NCBI GenBank assembly: GCA_964602515.1
Contig: CAZRRJ010000004.1
Location: forward strand, 124,001-188,000
Direction of reading: 5' to 3'
Origin: Carboxylicivirga sp964602515
GTDB taxonomy: Bacteria > Bacteroidota > Bacteroidia > Bacteroidales > Marinilabiliaceae
DNA: 64,000 nucleotides
Both the position numbers and the translations under genes were made by a program. Position 1 is the stretch's first letter. Each line of letters starts with the position of its first letter. Shown here piece by piece: positions 38,701 through 47,287 of this stretch. The notes beneath the pieces were generated by a model. The model worked only from the letters and a program-made list of their open reading frames with translations, did no database searches and was not told the DNA's origin.

Positions 38701-39571
38701 ACGGATACTGATTCCTACCCCATCAGGTGCACAAATACCTCTTGGCAACCTGGTAACAATACAATATACCCGCGGGCCTCAAATGATTAAGAGTGAAGAT
38801 ACGTTCTTAGTAGGGTATGTCATCTTTGATAAAAAAGAAGGATATGCCGAGGTTGATGTTGTTGAAAATGCACAAGCTTATTTAAAGAAGGAGATGCAGG
38901 CTGGCAACTTTATTTTACCCGCAGGAGTCAGTTACAAGTTCACCGGTAATTACGAAAACCAGGTAAGGGCTACTAATCGCCTGATGATTGTAATACCAAT
39001 CTCGTTAATCATTATCTTTCTTATCCTCTATTTTCAGTTCAGATCAGTAATATCCACTACCCTAATCTTCACAGGTATTATAGTGGCCTTGTCGGGTGGT
39101 TTTATTATGCTATGGCTCTATGCTCAGCCTTGGTTTATGAATGGTACACTGGCGGGTATCAGCCTGCGTAATTTATTCCAGGTTAGCAATATTAACCTTA
39201 GTGTGGCCGTTTGGGTAGGCTTTATTGCTTTATTTGGTGTAGCTACTGATGACGGGGTGCTAATAAGCACATATATTAAACAACTGCAGGATAAAAACAA
39301 GCCTAAAACGGTAGCCCAGGTACGGGCCTTAGTGCTGGAGGCCGGCTCTAAACGTGTGCGCCCGGCTATTATGACCACAGCTACTACTATTATAGCCCTT
39401 TTGCCTGTTTTAACTTCTACAGGTAAAGGCTCTGATATAATGGTACCTATGGCTATTCCTTTATTTGGCGGTATGACCATTGAGGTGTTAACCATGTTTG
39501 TAGTACCCGTTCTGTACAGTATGTGGCAGGAAAATGTGGTGAAAAGAAACGCAAAACAGATTAATAACTAA
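35765..39571 (+). CDS. CusA/CzcA-type heavy-metal RND efflux pump, enlarged
   Basis: 1,268 residues, about 220 more than E. coli CusA. The N-terminus has the family's DAIPDIGENQQIVYTEWPGR and porter motifs. The TM4 region GIAIAIGVMVDVGVVFVENI carries the proton-relay aspartate. RLVMLQTGMRAPMGIKV is the metal-RND periplasmic segment, and C-terminal helices include FGVATDDGVLIS. The extra length lies at about 520-680, an insertion with three or four additional predicted membrane helices, and at about 760-850 in the periplasmic loop. Inner-membrane proton antiporter, first of the pump genes; tolC-type gene follows after 3 bp. Cu+/Ag+ is the likely substrate from the adaptor's copper-type motifs. 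Confidence 0.92.
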   Translation: MLNKTIRFFLENKLVTFLALIIFTSWGIINSPFGWDTGILPSDPVPVDAIPDIGENQQIVYTEWPGRSPQDIEDQISYPLTTSLLGIPGVKTIRSNSIFGLSSIYIIFDEDVEFYWGRTRILEKLNALPAGTLPNDISPSLGPDATALGQIYWYTLEGRDKDGNPAGGWDPHELRTLQDFHVRYALTAASGVAEVASIGGFVKEYQIDIDPNAMKAHKVNIAQIMAAVKNSNLDIGARTIEFNRAEYLVRALGYIKNLEDLEKSVVVVRNNIPIRLKDVAKINFGPAARRGGLDKGGAEAVGGVVVARYGANPLKAIENLKAKIAEIEPGLPSKTLADGTVSKVSIIPFYDRTGLIKETLGTLEEAISLELLISILVVIVLVFNLRASFLISSLLPIGVLITFITMRRFGVDANIVALSGIAIAIGVMVDVGVVFVENIIRHIELPENEGAKGKQLLNIVYTATTEVAGAVITALSTTIISFLPVFAMESAEGKLFKPLAFTKTFTMLSALIVGLIIIPSLAHLIFSFKIDKKRYQRLGNLILIMAGIVLSIATGNYIAIALSAYGFNGLLAYRWSNANKKWINFITIIITIVVVVFFLTKAWMPLGAQNSLLANFLFVIAIVSSILGGLSLVVVFYPYILNWCLNHKTAFLSIPVFIVLFGITSWQGFNKLFGFMPQYIKDTGTYTYLADKLPGIGKEFMPSLDEGSFLLMPTTMPHSGIEENLEVIRILDKHVNAIPEIETVVGKWGRVNSALDPAPTSMYENVINYKPEYILNEKGHRMRFKVNKEGAFILKDGTTYHPETEAFRLIEKENLLDDKNGEYFRQWRSEIKSPDDIWNAILEKSSIPGLTSAPKLQPISTRLVMLQTGMRAPMGIKVYGPDLNSIEKVGFELEKLLKQVEGVQGMSVFADRVVGKPYLEMEIERDAIARYGLNVKDLQAVIGSAIGGMQLTTTVEGRERFPVRLRYAREFRDNPGDLERILIPTPSGAQIPLGNLVTIQYTRGPQMIKSEDTFLVGYVIFDKKEGYAEVDVVENAQAYLKKEMQAGNFILPAGVSYKFTGNYENQVRATNRLMIVIPISLIIIFLILYFQFRSVISTTLIFTGIIVALSGGFIMLWLYAQPWFMNGTLAGISLRNLFQVSNINLSVAVWVGFIALFGVATDDGVLISTYIKQLQDKNKPKTVAQVRALVLEAGSKRVRPAIMTTATTIIALLPVLTSTGKGSDIMVPMAIPLFGGMTIEVLTMFVVPVLYSMWQENVVKRNAKQINN

Positions 39572-39574
39572 GTC

Positions 39575-40807
39575 ATGATAAGAAAACGATTATACACCGG
39601 TATACTCTTGTTAACGCTATCTTTTTCGATTGTGGCGCAGGATGAACTGAGGCATTACTTACAGGTGGCCGGGGAGAACAACCCGGGCCTTAAAGCTGCG
39701 TTTAATAAATATATGGCAGCGCTTGAGCAGGCTCCCCAGGTAAGCTCGCTACCTGATCTTCAGCTGGCTTTTGGCTATTTTATACAGCCGGTAGAAACCC
39801 GCAACGGGCCACAGGAGTTTAAATTCTCTGCCAGCCAGATGTTTCCGTGGTTTGGCACTAACAAAGCTAAAGAAAATGCTTCTGTGCAAGCAGCAAAAGC
39901 CGAATATGAAGTGTTTGAGGAAAAACGTTCTAAGTTGTTTAACGAGGTAAAAGCCAATTGGTACAGCCTGTATTTTAACAATAAAGCCATAACTATCTCT
40001 TTAGATAATATAGCTATTTTATATACATTTAAAAAGCTGGTTCTAATAAAGGTTGAAGCCGGACTGGTACCTGCCACTGACCAGTACCGGATAGAGATGG
40101 AGATTAACGATCTGGAGAACCAGTTGGCCTTGTTGCGCGATAAGCAAAATGTGCTGGAAGTAGCGTTTAATAAGCTACTGAACACCCAGGAATCTATTAA
40201 TATTGTATTGCCTGGTGAACTCTGGGATAACGACTATTATCTGGATAAAGAGGCAACGCTGGATTCTATAAAGATGAAAAATCACCAATTGCTGGGTATT
40301 GATTTACAAAAGCAAGCCCTGGCATATAAAAAGCAAGCTGCAAAAAAAACAGGTGCGCCTGCCTTTAGCCTGGGTATTGATTATGTTGCCATTGGTAGGG
40401 GCGATAACAATCTATCGGGTAAAGATGCCATTGCATTTCCCCGGGTTGGACTTAATATACCACTATATCGCAACAAATATAAAAGTATGGTTCAGGAGGT
40501 AGTTTACCTTGAAGTGGCTAAGGACTATGAGCGGGCCGAAAAAGAAAATATACTGGAGACTTTGTTTGAGAATACATGGAAAGATTATAGTGATGCACAC
40601 CGCCGCATAAGCCTCTTTGGTACTCAGCTGACATTGGCACAAAAATCATTAAAGTTAATGGAAACGGAATATGCTTATGCCAATAAAAATTTTGAAGAGA
40701 TGTTACGTATGGAGCGCCGGTTGCTAAAATATAACCTAGAGCTTGAAAAGGCCAGAACAGATAAACAGGCAGCCATTGCATTTTTGGATTACCTAATGGG
40801 TAAATAA
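39575..40807 (+). CDS. TolC-family outer-membrane efflux channel
   Basis: 410 residues. The signal peptide (IRKRLYTGILLLTLSFSIVAQ) is followed by long amphipathic coiled-coil helices with two outer-membrane-efflux repeats (about 30-210 and 225-405). Motif ASQMFPWFGTNKAKENAS is like CusC/CzcC relatives. It forms the trimeric outer-membrane duct for the adjacent pump. Starts 3 bp after cusA and is followed 31 bp later by the adaptor. Confidence 0.9.
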   Translation: MIRKRLYTGILLLTLSFSIVAQDELRHYLQVAGENNPGLKAAFNKYMAALEQAPQVSSLPDLQLAFGYFIQPVETRNGPQEFKFSASQMFPWFGTNKAKENASVQAAKAEYEVFEEKRSKLFNEVKANWYSLYFNNKAITISLDNIAILYTFKKLVLIKVEAGLVPATDQYRIEMEINDLENQLALLRDKQNVLEVAFNKLLNTQESINIVLPGELWDNDYYLDKEATLDSIKMKNHQLLGIDLQKQALAYKKQAAKKTGAPAFSLGIDYVAIGRGDNNLSGKDAIAFPRVGLNIPLYRNKYKSMVQEVVYLEVAKDYERAEKENILETLFENTWKDYSDAHRRISLFGTQLTLAQKSLKLMETEYAYANKNFEEMLRMERRLLKYNLELEKARTDKQAAIAFLDYLMGK

Positions 40808-40838
40808 GAAAAGTATTTAATGCTTAATAATAACTAAA

Positions 40839-42986
40839 ATGAAAATAATTATTCAGAATATAAAAGACAATTACAAACTAGTAACTGGTGTACTGCTTAT
40901 TGGTTTGTTTATTGGGTGGATTATCTCCCCATCGGAAAGTAACAACAAGGCTAGTGATTCTCATGCCGAACATACGCACGAACAGGAAAAACCCTCTGTA
41001 TGGACGTGCTCCATGCATCCGCAAATTAAACAGGATAAACCGGGTTTATGCCCTATTTGTGCTATGGATCTTATCCCACTTACCACTATGAATACCACTA
41101 TGGATGCTGATCCCAATGAAATAGTAATGAGCGAAGCAGCAGCTAAACTAGCTGAAATACAAACAACAATAGTTACAAAGGGCACACCACTTAAAGCCAT
41201 TTATCTGCAAGGTAAGATACATGTAGACGAAAGGCGTATAGCGGAGTTAACAGCACGCTTTGGCGGTCGTATTGAAAAGCTTAACATTAACTTTACAGGA
41301 CAGCATGTGCGAAAAGGCCAAACACTGGCTACTATTTATTCGCCCGCATTAATTACTACTCAACGCGAACTGATCGAGGCCTATAAAGTAAAAGATAGTA
41401 AGCCATCTCTTTACAAAGCTACAAGAGCTAAACTAAAGGCCTGGAATATACCTGATAAGAAGATTAATGCCATTGAAACTAGCGGTGAGCCTATGGTTAA
41501 TTTTGATATCCTGTCACCCATAACCGGCACGGTAATGATGCGCCAGGTAGCTCTTGGTGATTATGTGAAAGAAGGTACTGCTCTTTTTAAGGTTGTGGAC
41601 TTGACTAAGGTATGGGCACTTTTTGATGCCTATGAAACAGATTTGCCATGGATAAAAACTGGTGATAAGGTACAATTTACATTACCAGCTCTTCCGGGAG
41701 AATCATTTGAGGCCAGAGTATCTTTTGTTGATCCTGTAATTGATGCTCAAACGCGGGTAGCAAAAGTAAGAGTGGAAGTTAATAATGCTGATTTGCGTAT
41801 AAAACCAGAAATGTTTACCAACGCAGTGCTTGAATCGAAAATAGCTAAAGAGCTAAAAGCGGTTTTAATACCTAAAACAGCAGTGTTATGGACCGGTAAG
41901 AGAGCAGTGGTATACATTAAAGTAAAAGATCGAGAAAGTCCTTCTTTCTTATATCGTGAAATAATACTGGGCCCCGAAGCAGGCGCACATTATGTAGTAA
42001 AAGAAGGCTTAACAGGAGGCGAAGAAGTGGCCAGCAACGGGGTATTTAAAATTGATGCTGCCGCACAGTTAGCCGGCCTACCAAGTATGATGAATGCACC
42101 CGATAAAAAACACGAGGAGCAGACATCATTTACAGTGGCTGGTAATTGTGAAATGTGTAAAAACCGGATTGAGAAAGCAGCTCTTTCCATATTTGGTGTG
42201 TCAAATGCCATATGGTTGGCCGATAAACAAACCTTATCTGTTAAGTATAATTCGGAGAAAACCGGGACTGATGTTATACAAAAGGCTGTAGCCACCTCTG
42301 GTCATGACACGGAAAAATACAAAGCCAGCGATGAAGTGTATAAGAACCTGCCTAACTGCTGCCAGTACGAGCGTTTAGATATAGTAACAACAAAAAAGCA
42401 CACAGAAGAACACCTACAAGAATTACATGCCACGTTTACGGTAGCAGGCAATTGTGGTATGTGCAAAGAACGAATTGAAAAAGCGGCTTTGTCAGTTCTG
42501 GGCGTTAGTAAAGCCAACTGGGATGCCGACAAACAGGTGATACATGTTAACTTTTCAAACCAAACAATGGAAGATGCCATTAAAAAAGCAATTGCTACAG
42601 CCGGACACGATACGGAGAAATACAAAGCCAGCGATGAAGTGTATAATAACCTGCCCAACTGCTGCCAGTACGAGCGTTTAGATATAGTAACAACAAAAAA
42701 GCACACAGAAGAACACCTACAAGAATTACATGCCACGTTTACGGTAGCAGGCAATTGTGGTATGTGCAAAGAACGAATTGAAAAAGCGGCTTTGTCAGTT
42801 CTGGGCGTTAGTAAAGCCAACTGGGATGCCGACAAACAGGTGATACATGTTAACTTTTCAAACCAAACAATGGAAGATGCCATTAAAAAAGCAATTGCTA
42901 CAGCCGGACACGATACGGAGAAATACAAAGCCAGCGATGAGGTGTATAATAACCTGCATGGCTGCTGCCAGTATAAACGACTTTAA
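40839..42986 (+). CDS. CusB-type periplasmic adaptor with three C-terminal HMA domains
   Basis: 715 residues. An N-terminal membrane anchor (about 14-30) and a His-rich linker are followed by a heavy-metal-binding motif WTCSMHPQ...CPICAMDL (C57, M59, H60, C71, C74), then the barrel-sandwich/beta-barrel adaptor core (about 105-415) with GRIEKLNINFTGQHVRKGQ. After residue 430 come three heavy-metal-associated domains, each with C-x-M-C (C437/C440, C539/C542, C640/C643) and a trailing NCCQYERL or GCCQYKRL. The second and third come from a 303-bp tandem duplication. The adaptor links pump and channel; the HMA tails may load copper into the complex (inference). Ordinary CusB is about 400 residues. 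Confidence 0.9.
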   Translation: MKIIIQNIKDNYKLVTGVLLIGLFIGWIISPSESNNKASDSHAEHTHEQEKPSVWTCSMHPQIKQDKPGLCPICAMDLIPLTTMNTTMDADPNEIVMSEAAAKLAEIQTTIVTKGTPLKAIYLQGKIHVDERRIAELTARFGGRIEKLNINFTGQHVRKGQTLATIYSPALITTQRELIEAYKVKDSKPSLYKATRAKLKAWNIPDKKINAIETSGEPMVNFDILSPITGTVMMRQVALGDYVKEGTALFKVVDLTKVWALFDAYETDLPWIKTGDKVQFTLPALPGESFEARVSFVDPVIDAQTRVAKVRVEVNNADLRIKPEMFTNAVLESKIAKELKAVLIPKTAVLWTGKRAVVYIKVKDRESPSFLYREIILGPEAGAHYVVKEGLTGGEEVASNGVFKIDAAAQLAGLPSMMNAPDKKHEEQTSFTVAGNCEMCKNRIEKAALSIFGVSNAIWLADKQTLSVKYNSEKTGTDVIQKAVATSGHDTEKYKASDEVYKNLPNCCQYERLDIVTTKKHTEEHLQELHATFTVAGNCGMCKERIEKAALSVLGVSKANWDADKQVIHVNFSNQTMEDAIKKAIATAGHDTEKYKASDEVYNNLPNCCQYERLDIVTTKKHTEEHLQELHATFTVAGNCGMCKERIEKAALSVLGVSKANWDADKQVIHVNFSNQTMEDAIKKAIATAGHDTEKYKASDEVYNNLHGCCQYKRL
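42354..42940 (+). repeat. 303-bp tandem duplication inside the adaptor gene
   Basis: Bases 42354-42637 are identical to 42657-42940 (284 bp, offset 303 = 101 codons). The similarity continues with few differences into the flanks, and the unit equals one HMA domain plus its CCQY tail. The perfect DNA identity indicates a very recent duplication or ongoing gene conversion. Confidence 0.9.
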
Positions 42987-43816
42987 CTTAGGTAAATTAA
43001 GGTATTAACCTGTGTTTTAGAAACTGTTTTGTTAATAGGTATGCTTACTAAGCAAAAAGTAGAGTTGGGTTATATCTAAAATAATGTAGGTATAACAGTA
43101 GCCCCACCCCTGCATCAACATCGCCCAGTAAGCATACTTATTAACATGAAGTATGGTATTCTCACCTGGATATGACATAATATTTTAACTTAAATCATTA
43201 ATTACATGACTATTACACTAAGCCAAATCAAAGCATATCAAGTACTAAAACACCTGAATACAAGGCAAAATGGATTCTATCATAATACTTGTATATTGAT
43301 ACCCTTTTATTTTAGAAGTTTATATAATTCTATTTCCATAGCTTACAACATTAACTCAGTTCAAATTCGCACCATCCTAAGGTATCTTATGCTTAGGATA
43401 GATTATACTTGCCACTTCTGGATCTAACAAACGTGCCTTACCTGACAACTTCTGAAGGTGCCAGATGATTTTTCCTATCAATACACTTCAATCCCTTGTG
43501 GAAAGCCATATTGATAGAAAAAAAAGAAGTGCAGGGTAGAGTTCTAACTTAGTCACGTTGTCTGTAAAATCAAGTCCTGCTTTTTACATATATATATATT
43601 GACTCTTCCTGTTCTTATTGTCTTGAAATATTGTACGATACCTATAGCTAAGCTAAGTTTTTTCACCTTGTATAAACAAAAAACAACATACGATTATATA
43701 ATGCAACATACCGTTTTTTAATATTCTTATGCCCCTCTAAAGGAGGATAGTTAAATTAAAGACAAGAGTACTGTTTGTTTCTCAACTACCTTCTTTTACT
43801 GCATTTTTAGCAGTGC
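42987..43816. other. 830-bp intergenic region with long inverted repeats
   Basis: It holds a 19-bp inverted repeat (43031-43049 with 43127-43145, one wobble) after the efflux operon, a 9-bp hairpin (43475-43517), and a segment similar to one at 47085-47126. No coding frame was supported. Confidence 0.5.
43031..43145. repeat. Inverted repeat after the efflux operon
   Basis: GTTAATAGGTATGCTTACT and a near-perfect complement enclose 77 bp. This may be a large transcript-end stem or a remnant element; no T-run follows. Confidence 0.5.
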
Positions 43817-44596
43817 TTATTTTACTTCCTGCATTTGACGAATTTGTTTTAATACCATCTTTTTAGGCATTAGGGGCATTAGAGCCTTCAGCATTTTTTG
43901 CGATAATGTTAAGCCTGAAACAACATTTAGCTTACCTTTTATCATACCAGTATAGCCTGCAAGTGCAACACTACTTGCACTTGCAGCTTGCTTAAACATA
44001 TCTGTTTTATTCATTCCCGACACTTGTCCGAATTCTGTTTTAGTTGCACCAGGCATAAGGTTAGTAACACTTACATTTGTTCCGCTTAACTCTTCTGCCA
44101 AAGCATTGCTAAGCGATGTAACGTAAGCTTTAGTTGCAAAGTAAACTGCCTGCAAGGGACCGGGAACCAAACTTGCTGTAGAGGATACGTTTAATATTTT
44201 ACCGCTCTTTTGCTTAATAAAGTCTGACAGAAATAAATGTGTCAGGGCTGTCAGAGCTACTATATTAAGATTTATCATAGCTATATCTTGCTCCAATGGC
44301 CGTTGATGGAACTTACCCAAGCCTCCAAAACCAGCATTATTAATTAAATAACTAATTTCCAATCCTGCTTCTTTCACCTCATCATAAATAGCTTGTGGAG
44401 CACCAGAAAGGCCTAAATCTTTAGCAATTACCCATACCCGAATATCATATTTCCTTTCCAATTCTTCCTTTAAGGCAATTAGCTTATCTTTACTACGGGC
44501 TACAATAATTAAATCGCCGCCTTTAGCCGCATGTATTTTGGCCAGTTCTCTTCCTATACCTGTTGATGCTCCTGTAATTAACGCAATGGTATTCAT
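43817..44596 (-). CDS. SDR family NAD(P)-dependent oxidoreductase
   Basis: 259 residues. The Rossmann nucleotide motif is TGASTGIG, the NNAG motif is NNAGFGG, and the catalytic triad is S in NVSSTAS with YFATK (Y-x-x-x-K). An arginine at the end of the second strand (IVARSKDKL) favours NADP(H). It resembles the DltE/YohF-like classical SDRs that reduce carbonyls or oxidise alcohols. Substrate is unknown. No operon partner in the same direction closer than 77 bp. Confidence 0.9.
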   Translation of the reverse strand: MNTIALITGASTGIGRELAKIHAAKGGDLIIVARSKDKLIALKEELERKYDIRVWVIAKDLGLSGAPQAIYDEVKEAGLEISYLINNAGFGGLGKFHQRPLEQDIAMINLNIVALTALTHLFLSDFIKQKSGKILNVSSTASLVPGPLQAVYFATKAYVTSLSNALAEELSGTNVSVTNLMPGATKTEFGQVSGMNKTDMFKQAASASSVALAGYTGMIKGKLNVVSGLTLSQKMLKALMPLMPKKMVLKQIRQMQEVK

Positions 44597-44672
44597 GTGT
44601 TTATTTTTTTAGATAATTGACTATTTGACATTTAGACAACTGATACAGAACTATCACAAGTGGAACGTTATT

Positions 44673-45017
44673 TTAGCTTATTAACAGCTTTATTTCCCTA
44701 CCTACCTGTTGGTTATACTCAAACGCAAGGTTCTTATGATTAACAAGATCTACAATGGTTCCGATAAAACACAAACCTGCTGTAAAGAAATATAAAAGAC
44801 CCATTCCAATATGGTTAATAAAGAAACGGTGAATACCTGCAAAACCAAAAAATCCAAGTAAAGCTGTTAATAATATCGTTTGTGGGTCTTTACGCCGTCC
44901 ACGATAAATAACGATAAAATTTTGTGCTTGTTCTTCGCTTAAATCCTTTAATAAAGCATCTAAAAAAATAGCTTCTTCTCCTTCAACTTCTGGTAATAAA
45001 GTGTAAATTTTATTCAT
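44673..45017 (-). CDS. TM2 domain membrane protein
   Basis: 114 residues. A short cytosolic N-terminus is followed by two membrane helices (about 50-66 and 72-92) with the TM2 signature LLGFFGFAGIHRFFINHIGMGLLYFFTAG (seen as LGFFGFAGIHRFF and GMGLLYFFTAG). Function of the domain is unknown; it is widespread in bacteria. It ends a two-gene operon with the DUF2752 gene 10 bp upstream. Confidence 0.85.
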   Translation of the reverse strand: MNKIYTLLPEVEGEEAIFLDALLKDLSEEQAQNFIVIYRGRRKDPQTILLTALLGFFGFAGIHRFFINHIGMGLLYFFTAGLCFIGTIVDLVNHKNLAFEYNQQVGREIKLLIS

Positions 45018-45027
45018 AGCGTTTTAT

Positions 45028-45327
45028 TTAAGTTATAATGTTGATATCTGTTCTCAATAATTTGTAACACCTGTAAAGTAAAACAACAATGCACACTAAT
45101 GCCAATGGGTGTGCCTGCCAGGATGCTAAAAACTGCCCGTGAAAAAGGTAAGTAATAGAATGCCCTAAACCACAGCCCGGACAAAAATCAAATCCAAGGT
45201 TTTTAAAAATACATAATGTGTAATGCGTTGTGTTACCGGGTGAAGACAGCGCAAGTGAAACAAGGGCAATTAACCAAAAATAAGCTTCTAAATGGGAATT
45301 TCTGTACTTATAGGTTACTCGTTTCAC
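45028..45327 (-). CDS. DUF2752 membrane protein
   Basis: 99 residues with three likely membrane segments. The signature is CPGCGLGHSITYLFHGQF, the cysteine-containing motif of DUF2752. It is paired with the TM2 gene, an association often seen in Bacteroidota. Function is unknown. Confidence 0.82.
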   Translation of the reverse strand: MKRVTYKYRNSHLEAYFWLIALVSLALSSPGNTTHYTLCIFKNLGFDFCPGCGLGHSITYLFHGQFLASWQAHPLALVCIVVLLYRCYKLLRTDINIIT

Positions 45328-45421
45328 TCTTCATCCTGTTGCAATAATTCAAATGTAATCATTTTTCTTAAACTTCAGATGTTCTCTTCAGTTCAAACAA
45401 TGTAGCAATTATTTATTCATT

Positions 45422-45460
45422 AAAAAAGCCCTGAATTTATATTTCAGAGCTTTTTTTAAA
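45422..45460. terminator. Bidirectional-type terminator upstream of the DUF2752 operon
   Basis: AAAAAGCCCTGAA and TTCAGAGCTTTTT form a stem with one mismatch around a 6-base loop. On the minus strand it lies after the SurA-like gene (46831 to 45473) and ends that transcript. Confidence 0.7.
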
Positions 45461-45472
45461 GTTATTTATGCT

Positions 45473-46831
45473 TTATTCTTTTATCCAGTTGTCGTACTTA
45501 AAATCACAATTAACCCACTTTTTATTAATTGTAATGTAGGTTTCTTTTTGCTTTGTTTTTATCCAATTATCTAATGTTTCTGACCGTTTGCTATTTTCTA
45601 ACATGCCTTGTAGCATTTGATAATCATCTTTTAAATTAGCTTTATGCGGATCTGCTTTTTTCTTTAGTTTAATCAAGCAAAAGCTCTCTTTTCCTTTTCT
45701 CTCGTCCAACATAAAAAATGCATCCGACACTGCCCCTTCTTGCATTTTCTGAATTTGCTTGTTAATAGCAACTGGTATCTGGGCAATTTCAAACTTAGAG
45801 GTTCCAGTTTGTGGGTTTACCATTAAACCGCCACTAGTTCGCGAATCCTTATCCATTGAAAACCGGAGTGCAGCTTCTTCAAAGGACATGGCCTCATCCA
45901 TAATTAATCCACGAATCGTATCCAAACTGGCCTTGGCCTCATCACGCGCCTCTTGCCCTACTTTTGGTTTAATTAAAATATGTCTACAATTAATACGTTC
46001 GCCTTTCCGGTCAATTAACTGGATAATATGGTATCCAAATTCTGTCTCCACAATCTTTGATACTTTATTCTTATCCTGAAGGTTAAAAGCCACACTGGCA
46101 AATTCAGGAACAAGCCCAGAACGTGGTATCCAACCTAATTCTCCACCTCGTTTTGCCGATTCTTTATCTTCAGAGTAAAGTACTGCCAAGGTTGCAAAGT
46201 CACGCCCTTCATTAATCTGCTTTTGAAAACTACGCAGTTGCGATTTAACACGATCAATCTCTTTCTGATCAATCTTCGGGTAAACCACTATTTGTTGTAA
46301 CTCATACTGGGTAGGCACCATCGGAAGACTGTCTTTTGGTAAATTGCGATAATAAGCTCGAATATCAGATGGTGTTACATTAATACCCTTGGTTATTTCC
46401 TGTTGCATACGCTGTGTAAGCATTTGAGTACGCACCATCTCCATCTGGTCACGCTTAATCTGTAACAATGATTTATTAAAATATTCTTCTAGTTTTTCTT
46501 TATCTCCAATCTGCGATATAAAATAATTAATACGCTGATCGACCTGATTAACAACCTCATTCTCGCTTACTTCAACACTATCCAACTTAGCTTGATTTAA
46601 AAGCAACTTACTTATTAGTTGTTGTTCAAACAAATGACATTTTAAATCGCCGGTATAATTAACTCCTTCAACCAAAGCCTGCTCATACTGGTGCTCAATA
46701 TCAGACTTAAGTATAGCATTATCACCAACTACGGCAATAACTTCATCAATCACATTATCCTGGGCTATTAAGGTATGGCTTGATAAAACAAGCATTAAAA
46801 TGAATGAATTTATTTTAATGAATTTCTTCAT
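45473..46831 (-). CDS. Periplasmic peptidyl-prolyl isomerase, SurA-like
   Basis: 452 residues from ATG 46831 (MKKFIKINSFILMLVLSSHT, a Sec signal); a longer frame to 46870 adds 13 unlikely residues. A SurA N-terminal chaperone domain (VDEVIAVVGDNAILKSDIEHQ; LISKLLLNQAKLDSVEVSEN) is followed by two parvulin domains (GGELGWIPRSGLVPEFASVA and CRHILIKP). It folds outer-membrane proteins in transit. First parvulin domain is well conserved, the second less so. Third in a row of related chaperone genes, separated from the next by 456 bp. Confidence 0.9.
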   Translation of the reverse strand: MKKFIKINSFILMLVLSSHTLIAQDNVIDEVIAVVGDNAILKSDIEHQYEQALVEGVNYTGDLKCHLFEQQLISKLLLNQAKLDSVEVSENEVVNQVDQRINYFISQIGDKEKLEEYFNKSLLQIKRDQMEMVRTQMLTQRMQQEITKGINVTPSDIRAYYRNLPKDSLPMVPTQYELQQIVVYPKIDQKEIDRVKSQLRSFQKQINEGRDFATLAVLYSEDKESAKRGGELGWIPRSGLVPEFASVAFNLQDKNKVSKIVETEFGYHIIQLIDRKGERINCRHILIKPKVGQEARDEAKASLDTIRGLIMDEAMSFEEAALRFSMDKDSRTSGGLMVNPQTGTSKFEIAQIPVAINKQIQKMQEGAVSDAFFMLDERKGKESFCLIKLKKKADPHKANLKDDYQMLQGMLENSKRSETLDNWIKTKQKETYITINKKWVNCDFKYDNWIKE

Positions 46832-47287
46832 GCTTACAATTTTGTATAATTCTTTTCTTTTGTGCCACATTTGATGATCAAAGTATTTTATCTCTCCTTT
46901 TTTTTCTCATCTCTTCATAGCAAATGCAAACCTACATAAATTTTTCATGCTATTGAATACCTTAACACATGAAACAAGCATGTAATACCAAATTAACCAC
47001 TGTATGTAGTATATTAAATTAGTCCTTTTTCGTTTCTTCTACTCAAAAAGTGTACAGTAACGATAGGTAATCTACTTTTTTGTCTTGTACAACAAAAATA
47101 ATCGACTATTTAATGCAATATGCCGTCATTAAGTTGGCAACAAATTATCTCTCAAGAAAATAATTGAAATTAAGGGTTCAAAATGACCTTAAAAAACACA
47201 CTATAATTATATTGGGAACACTGGTAATGTATTAGCTTTAAGTATTACGATATATATAACTTTAAAGCGCATATTTCAAAATATTAA
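46832..47287. other. 456-bp intergenic region within the chaperone cluster
   Basis: AT-rich; contains a segment (47085-47126) similar to 43668-43714. No gene or clear terminator was recognised. The length suggests that the SurA-like gene has its own promoter. Confidence 0.45.

Noticed and set aside
42302..42928. A 208-codon open frame antisense to the adaptor gene
   Set aside because: It repeats itself because it mirrors the HMA tandem duplication, lacks any recognisable domain, and lies entirely opposite a well-supported gene.
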